Shown piece after piece: positions 58,207 through 64,000 of a DNA stretch of 64,000 nt. Made by a program: the position numbers and the translations under genes. Origin of the DNA: Mesocentrotus franciscanus (lineage: Eukaryota > Echinodermata > Echinoidea > Camarodonta > Strongylocentrotidae); contig CP137671.1 of the NCBI GenBank assembly GCA_037976565.1, positions 18,915,910-18,979,909 on the forward strand, given 5' to 3'. Below the pieces are notes generated by a model that saw only the letters and a program-made list of their open reading frames with translations, had not been told where the DNA came from and ran no database searches. Every line of letters starts with the position of its first letter. Position 1 is the stretch's first letter.

Positions 58207-61200
58207 TCATAGAAACATTGAAATATTGTTATTCCCAAATGTTTTAAATACATTATTTTAGAAATGTTAATGAAATGTTGTAATGATATCTTATTAATGT
58301 TTGAAGGAAATGTTATAAAAATGTCAGCCCTCTATTTCTAAGACCATACATTTTGATATAATTTTAACATTTCATAGAAACATTAAAATATTGTTATTCC
58401 CAAATGTTTTTAATACATTATTTTAGAAATGTTAATGAAATGTTGTAATGATATCTTATTAATGTTTGAAGGAAATGTTATAAAAATGTCAGCCATCTAT
58501 TTCTAAGACCATACATTTTGATATCATTTTAACATTTCATAGAAACATTAAAAAAATTGTTATTCCCAAATGTTTTAAATACATTATTTTAGAAATGTTA
58601 ATGAAATGTTGTAATGATATCTTATTAATGTTTGAAGGAAATGTTATAAAAATGTCAGCCCTCTATTTCTAAGACCATACATTTTGATATCATTTTAACG
58701 TTTCATAGAAACATTAAAATATTGTTATTCCCAAATGTTTTAAATACATTATTTTAGAAATGTTAATGAAATGTTGTAATGATATCTTATTAATGTTTGA
58801 AGGAAATGTTATAAAAATGTCAGCCCTCTATTTCTAAGACCATACATTTTGATATCATTTTAACATTTCATAGAAACATTAAAATATTGTTATTCCCAAA
58901 TGTTTTTAATACATTATTTTAGAAATGTTAATGAAATGTTGTAATGATATCTTATTAATGTTTGAAGGAAATGTTATAAAAATGTCAGCCATCTATTTCT
59001 AAGACCATACATTTTGATATCATTTTAACATTTCATAGAAACATTAAAATATTGTTATTCCCAAATGTTTTAAATACATTATTTTAGAAATGTTAATGAA
59101 ATGTTGTAATGATATCTTATTAATGTTTGAAGGAAATGTTATAAAAATGTCAGCCCTCTATTTCTAAGACCATACATTTTGATATCATTTTAACGTTTCA
59201 TAGAAACATTAAAATATTGTTATTCCCAAATGTTTTAAATACATTATTTTAGAAATGTTAATGAAATGTTGTAATGATATCTTATTAATGTTTGAAGGAA
59301 ATGTTATAAAAATGTCAGCCCTCTATTTCTAAGACCATACATTTTGATATCATTTTAACATTTCATAGAAACATTAAAATATTGTTATTCCCAAATGTTT
59401 TTAATACATTATTTTAGAAATGTTAATGAAATGTTGTAATAATATCTTATTAATGTTTGAAGGAAATGTTATAAAAATGTCTGCCTTCTATTTCTAAGAC
59501 CATACATTTTGATATCATTTTAACATTTCATAGAAACATTAAAATATTGTTATTCCCAAATGTTTTAAATACATTATTTTAGAAATGTTAATGAAATGTT
59601 GTAATGATATCTTATTAATGTTTGAAGGAAATGTTATAAAAATGTCAGCCCTCTATTTCTAAGACCATACATTTTGATATCATTTTAACATTTCATAGAA
59701 ACATTAAGATATTGTTATTCCCAAAAGGTTTTTAATACATTATTTTAGAAATGTTAATGAAATGTTGTAATAATATCTTATTAATGTTTGAAGGAAATGT
59801 TATAAAAATGTCTGCCTTCTATTTCTAAGACCATACATTTTGATATCATTTTAACATTTCATAGAAACATTAAAATATTGTTATTCCCAAATGTTTTAAA
59901 TACATTATTTTAGAAATGTTAATGAAATGTTGTAATGATATCTTATTAATGTTTGAAGGAAATGTTATAAAAATGTCAGCCCTCTATTTCTAAGACCATA
60001 CATTTTGATATCATTTTAACATTTCATAGAAACATTAAAATATTGTTATTCTCAAATGTTTTAAATACATTATTTTAGAAATGTTAATGAAATGTTGTAA
60101 TGATATCTTATTAATGTTTGAAGGAAATGTTATAAAAATGTCAGCCCTCTTTTTCTAAGACCATACATTTTGATATCATTTTAACATTTCATAGAAACAT
60201 TGAAATATTGTTATTCCCAAATGTTTTAAATACATTATTTTAGAAATGTTAATGAAATGTTGTAATGATATCTTATTAATGTTTGAAGGAAATGTTATAA
60301 AAATGTCAGCCCTCTATTTCTAAGACCATACATTTTGATATCATTTTAACATTTCATAGAAACATTAAAATATTGTTATTCCCAAATGTTTTTAATACAT
60401 TATTTTAGAAATGTTAATGAAATGTTGTAATGATATCTTATTAATGTTTGAAGGAAATGTTATAAAAATGTCAGCCATCTATTTCTAAGACCATACATTT
60501 TGATATCATTTTAACATTTCATAGAAACATTAAAAAAATTGTTATTCCCAAATGTTTTAAATACATTATTTTAGAAATGTTAATGAAATGTTGTAATGAT
60601 ATCTTATTAATGTTTGAAGGAAATGTTATAAAAATGTCAGCCCTCTATTTCTAAGACCATACATTTTGATATCATTTTAACGTTTCATAGAAACATTAAA
60701 ATATTGTTATTCCCAAATGTTTTAAATACATTATTTTAGAAATGTTAATGAAATGTTGTAATGATATCTTATTAATGTTTGAAGGAAATGTTATAAAAAT
60801 GTCAGCCCTCTATTTCTAAGACCATACATTTTGATATCATTTTAACGTTTCATAGAAACATTAAAATATTGTTATTCCCAAATGTTTTAAATACATTATT
60901 TTAGAAATGTTAATGAAATGTTGTAATGATATCTTATTAATGTTTGAAGGAATGTTATAAAAATGTCAGCCCTCTATTTCTAAGACCATACATTTTGATA
61001 TCATTTTAACGTTTCATAGAAACATTAAAATATTGTTATTCCCAAATGTTTTAAATACATTATTTTAGAAATGTTAATGAAATGTTGTAATGATATCTTA
61101 TTAATGTTTGAAGGAAATGTTATAAAAATGTCAGCCCTCTATTTCTAAGACCATACATTTTGATATCATTTTAACATTTCATAGAAACATTAAAATATTG

Positions 61201-62510
61201 TTATTCCCAAATGTTTTTAATACATTATTTTAGAAATGTTAATGAAATGTTGTAATAATATCTTATTAATGTTTGAAGGAAATGTTATAAAAATGTCTGC
61301 CTTCTATTTCAAGACCATACATTTTGATATCATTTTAACATTTCATAGAAACATTAAAATATTGTTATTCCCAAATGTTTTAAATACATTATTTTAGAAA
61401 TGTTAATGAAATGTTGTAATGATATCTTATTAATGTTTGAAGGAAATGTTATAAAAATGTCAGCCCTCTATTTCTAAGACCATACATTTTGATATCATTT
61501 TAACATTTCATAGAAACATTAAAATATTGTTATTCCCAAAAGGTTTTTAATACATTATTTTAGAAATGTTAATGAAATGTTGTAATAATATCTTATTAAT
61601 GTTTGAAGGAAATGTTATAAAAATGTCTGCCTTCTATTTCTAAGACCATACATTTTGATATCATTTTAACATTTCATAGAAACATTAAAATATTGTTATT
61701 CCCAAATGTTTTAAATACATTATTTTAGAAATGTTAATGAAATGTTGTAATGATATCTTATTAATGTTTGAAGGAAATGTTATAAAAATGTCAGCCCTCT
61801 ATTTCTAAGACCATACATTTTGATATCATTTTAACATTTCATAGAAACATTAAAATATTGTTACTCTCAAATGTTTTAAATACATTATTTTAGAAATGTT
61901 AATGAAATGTTGTAATGATATCTTATTAATGTTTGAAGGAAATGTTATAAAAATGTCAGCCTTCTATTTTTAAGACCATACTTTTTGATATCATTCTAAC
62001 ATTTCATAGAAACATTACAATATTGTTATTCCCAAATGTTTTAAATACGTTATTTTAGAAATGTTAATGAAATGTTGTAATGATATCTTATTAATGTTTG
62101 AAGGAAATGTTATAAAAATGTCAGCCCTCTATTTCTAAGACCATACATTTTGATATCATTTTAACATTTCATAGAAACATTACAATATTGTTATTCCCAA
62201 ATGTTTTTAAAATGTGAGATATCTATTTATAAGACCATACATTTTGATATTATGTTAACATTTCATAGAAACATTACAATATTGTTATTCTCAAATGTTT
62301 TTAATATTTTAATTTAGAAATGGTTATAAGATGTTGTAATGATAGTTTTCAGATGTTTGAATGAAATGTTATAAAAATGTAAGCGATCTATTTTTAAAAC
62401 CATATATTTTGATATAATTTAAACATTTAATAGAAACATTACTATTGCGTAATGTTCTTAAAATGTTATTTTAGAAATGTTGATCAAATGTTGCAATGAC
62501 ATCGAACAAT
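57020..62510 (+). repeat. AT-rich satellite array, ~165-bp monomer, higher-order period
   Basis: About 30 monomers, each with GAAATGTTAATGAAATGTTG, TATCTTATTAATGTTTGAAG, AAAAATGTCAGCC, CTAAGACCATACATTTTGAT and AACATTTCATAGAAACATTA. Diagnostic variants recur at fixed distances: TTGAAATATTG (58219, 60201) and CATTAAAAAAATTG (58545, 60526) at about 1982 bases (12 monomers), and CCCAAAAGGTTTTT (59720, 61535) at about 1815 bases (11 monomers). Monomers degrade after about 62200. No protein is encoded. Confidence 0.95.
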
Positions 62511-63446
62511 TACATTTTTATAACATTTCCGCATTCATACATCTTCCAAATGTCCTGATTATTGTCACATAGTCTAAATAAATACATACATGTAAAACAT
62601 AAAGTGAAAAAGGAGTATTGAAATGCTTTAGTCAAAATAACATCATAAAAATATTTTAATCATGACAAAACAATTTGAGTGAAGAACAAGAATCATTTTA
62701 AACATAATGAAATCACTTAAAAGACGGAAGTTGGTAACTTTCTATTCCAACATACATACATACAAGGGAAGATTTACCATAAACAATAATTTTTGTAATT
62801 AGTACGACAATGGAACTAATGCTTGAGTGAATTTACACATAACAATACAGTGTTTAAGTAGCCCTGTTCAGCGGCTCTTTTAATGCTGTCTTAGGAAGGA
62901 TGTTAACAGACGGTTTGTGTGAATTCAAGCATTATAGATCCAATGTCAGCTGCTAAACTAAGCAGGAAAGCTAGAATGGCTTCTTACTCATTTGTCAAAA
63001 ATCTAGCATATTTTCATTTAACTTCTTCTCAAGCATGTAAAAGCATGTAAAAGAGAAAATTATGATTTTTTTTTTTTAATGTGATGTCTGTTATTCCCCC
63101 ACAAATTATTGTTATTACCCTACTAACTCAAAGTTGCAATTTCTTTGTGCAAATGAAATGTTGGTACCCCACTTTTTATTGTTTTAATTCAATCGTGCAT
63201 GAAATATGAATACGTTATACATCTAATAAAAGTAGAGAAGTAGAGTTTTTCCTACATGTATATCTCATCAAATAATTGTTATTATTACAGAAAATTTCTG
63301 CCCTGAAATCTGGTTTCCTTTTTCCTGGGTTGCACTGTAGAAACATAGGTAAATATTGCAGTTATAGATTGAATTCCCACAGCTTGACTTTTCATGTAAT
63401 CATAAATTTTTCAAACCCTTAGTTTGGGGGTTAATTGAGACACCTC
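62511..63446. other. No gene seen
   Basis: AT-rich flank of the satellite. No extended frames, hairpins or known repeats recognised. Confidence 0.5.
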
Positions 63447-63534
63447 GGGGTAAACTGGGACACCCATAGGCGACACTCAGTCACAAAAAGATACCGATAT
63501 CCCTCATTGCATTATTAATATCCCAGTTTACCCC
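63447..63534. repeat. Short inverted repeat
   Basis: GGGGTAAACTGGGA (63447-63460) is exactly inverted at 63521-63534. Possibly the ends of a short MITE. Confidence 0.6.
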
Positions 63535-63604
63535 AGATATTAAAAACAACTGAAATTGAGGGCCATAATTCTAGCTTGCCATCAAGAAATCTTGTATTAA
63601 ATCA

Positions 63605-63830
63605 TTTAAAGATAAAGTTGAGTTCTGGTCATGTGATTGCATTGTGAAAGAAACGTTGTGGAATCGATCAGAAAAGATTGATCATCTAGCATCTAAGTGT
63701 TGGTTGGTGTGTACTGCAAGGTTCTGGAATCACCAAATGACAAGAAATTTGGCCCAGTCTTGGTAAATTTACAAGCACTGTACACAGAAAGATGTATATG
63801 GGACTACACAAACATGTGGCATAAAAATCC
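63605..63830 (+). repeat. Dispersed repeat (first copy at 9967-10190)
   Basis: Same orientation and order of words as the copy near the left end: GTTCTGGTCATG, GTGAAAGAAACG, GATCATCTAGCAT, TGTACTGCAAGGTTCTGG, GATGTATATGGGACTAC. Confidence 0.85.
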
Positions 63831-63955
63831 GTCCCGATTTTAATGATGTTAGATCCCATATTAAGAATATTAAGGCATTTGAAGAGCCATGCCTTTTAGG
63901 GAGCATTTTTTCTCTGATGTTCGTCCACACTTGCATAATAACAATTATTTGTTAC

Positions 63956-64000
63956 CTCTTCCCAGAACTCAACCTTCTCTTTAATCACCTCAGAGGATAA
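63956..64000 (-). CDS. Possible exon edge at window end
   Basis: On the minus strand the last 45 bases read open as LSSEVIKEKVEFWEE and then meet a GTAACA donor at 63955. It has coding-like composition, but it is too short to identify and the acceptor lies outside the window. Confidence 0.3.

Overview
The window is a eukaryotic, intron-rich, AT-rich piece of genome, crowded with non-autonomous transposons. I infer a marine invertebrate deuterostome, most likely an echinoderm of sea-urchin type. The signs are animal genes with GT..AG introns (TAF13, RPP21, CSTF2, a C6orf118-like coiled-coil gene, a JmjC oxygenase and a UDP-glucuronosyltransferase), tRNA-derived SINEs ending in a TTAAGCGCTATA-type 3' tail, CR1/Jockey-type non-LTR reverse transcriptase remnants, and many short inverted-repeat elements. 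The species cannot be named from the sequence alone.

Layout. 0.5-4.9 kb (+): a four-exon TAF13 gene, then 0.36 kb downstream a single-exon RPP21 gene, with no AATAAA between them. 5-11 kb: gene-free, holding a SINE, several inverted-repeat elements and a piggyBac-like MITE with TTAA target duplications. 11.5-17.4 kb (-): a ciliary-type coiled-coil gene resembling C6orf118, with seven exons visible and continuous reading phase. 17.8-19 kb: the divergent intergenic region, invaded by an inverted-repeat element whose right end runs into a 379-bp pure purine/pyrimidine microsatellite. 19.4-29.7 kb (+): CSTF2, the 64 kDa subunit of cleavage stimulation factor, in nine exons, with 14 copies of a [14 protein letters not shown] decapeptide where vertebrates carry MEARA repeats. 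29.7-32.8 kb: microsatellites, a tandem array packed with TGACCTTTGACC motifs, and tandemly duplicated 3' sequence of the next gene, split by a MITE. 32.9-39.1 kb (-): a JmjC/cupin_8 Fe(II)/2-oxoglutarate oxygenase, six exons, 5' end not found. 39-43 kb: no confident gene.

43.5-55.9 kb is one large inverted duplication. Two arms of about 3.7 kb each hold the last UGT exons, a SINE and 3' flanking DNA. They face each other across about 5 kb containing a decayed LINE (-) and the first two exons of the plus-strand UGT. The plus copy has all four exons but three single-base deletions. The minus copy is only the last two exons, and its 3' end is folded back on itself. Each arm carries an insertion the other lacks, which gives relative dates.

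56-62.5 kb is a satellite-like array of about 165-bp AT-rich monomers with a higher-order period of 11-12 monomers, preceded by an 827-bp direct duplication. The last bases may hold the edge of an exon on the minus strand.

Together, two basal gene-expression genes (TAF13 for transcription start, CSTF2 for 3' end formation) and an RNase P subunit lie among unrelated genes; no operon-like logic is implied. The most unusual structures are the UGT palindrome, the CSTF2 repeat domain, the DR1-motif array and the higher-order satellite.
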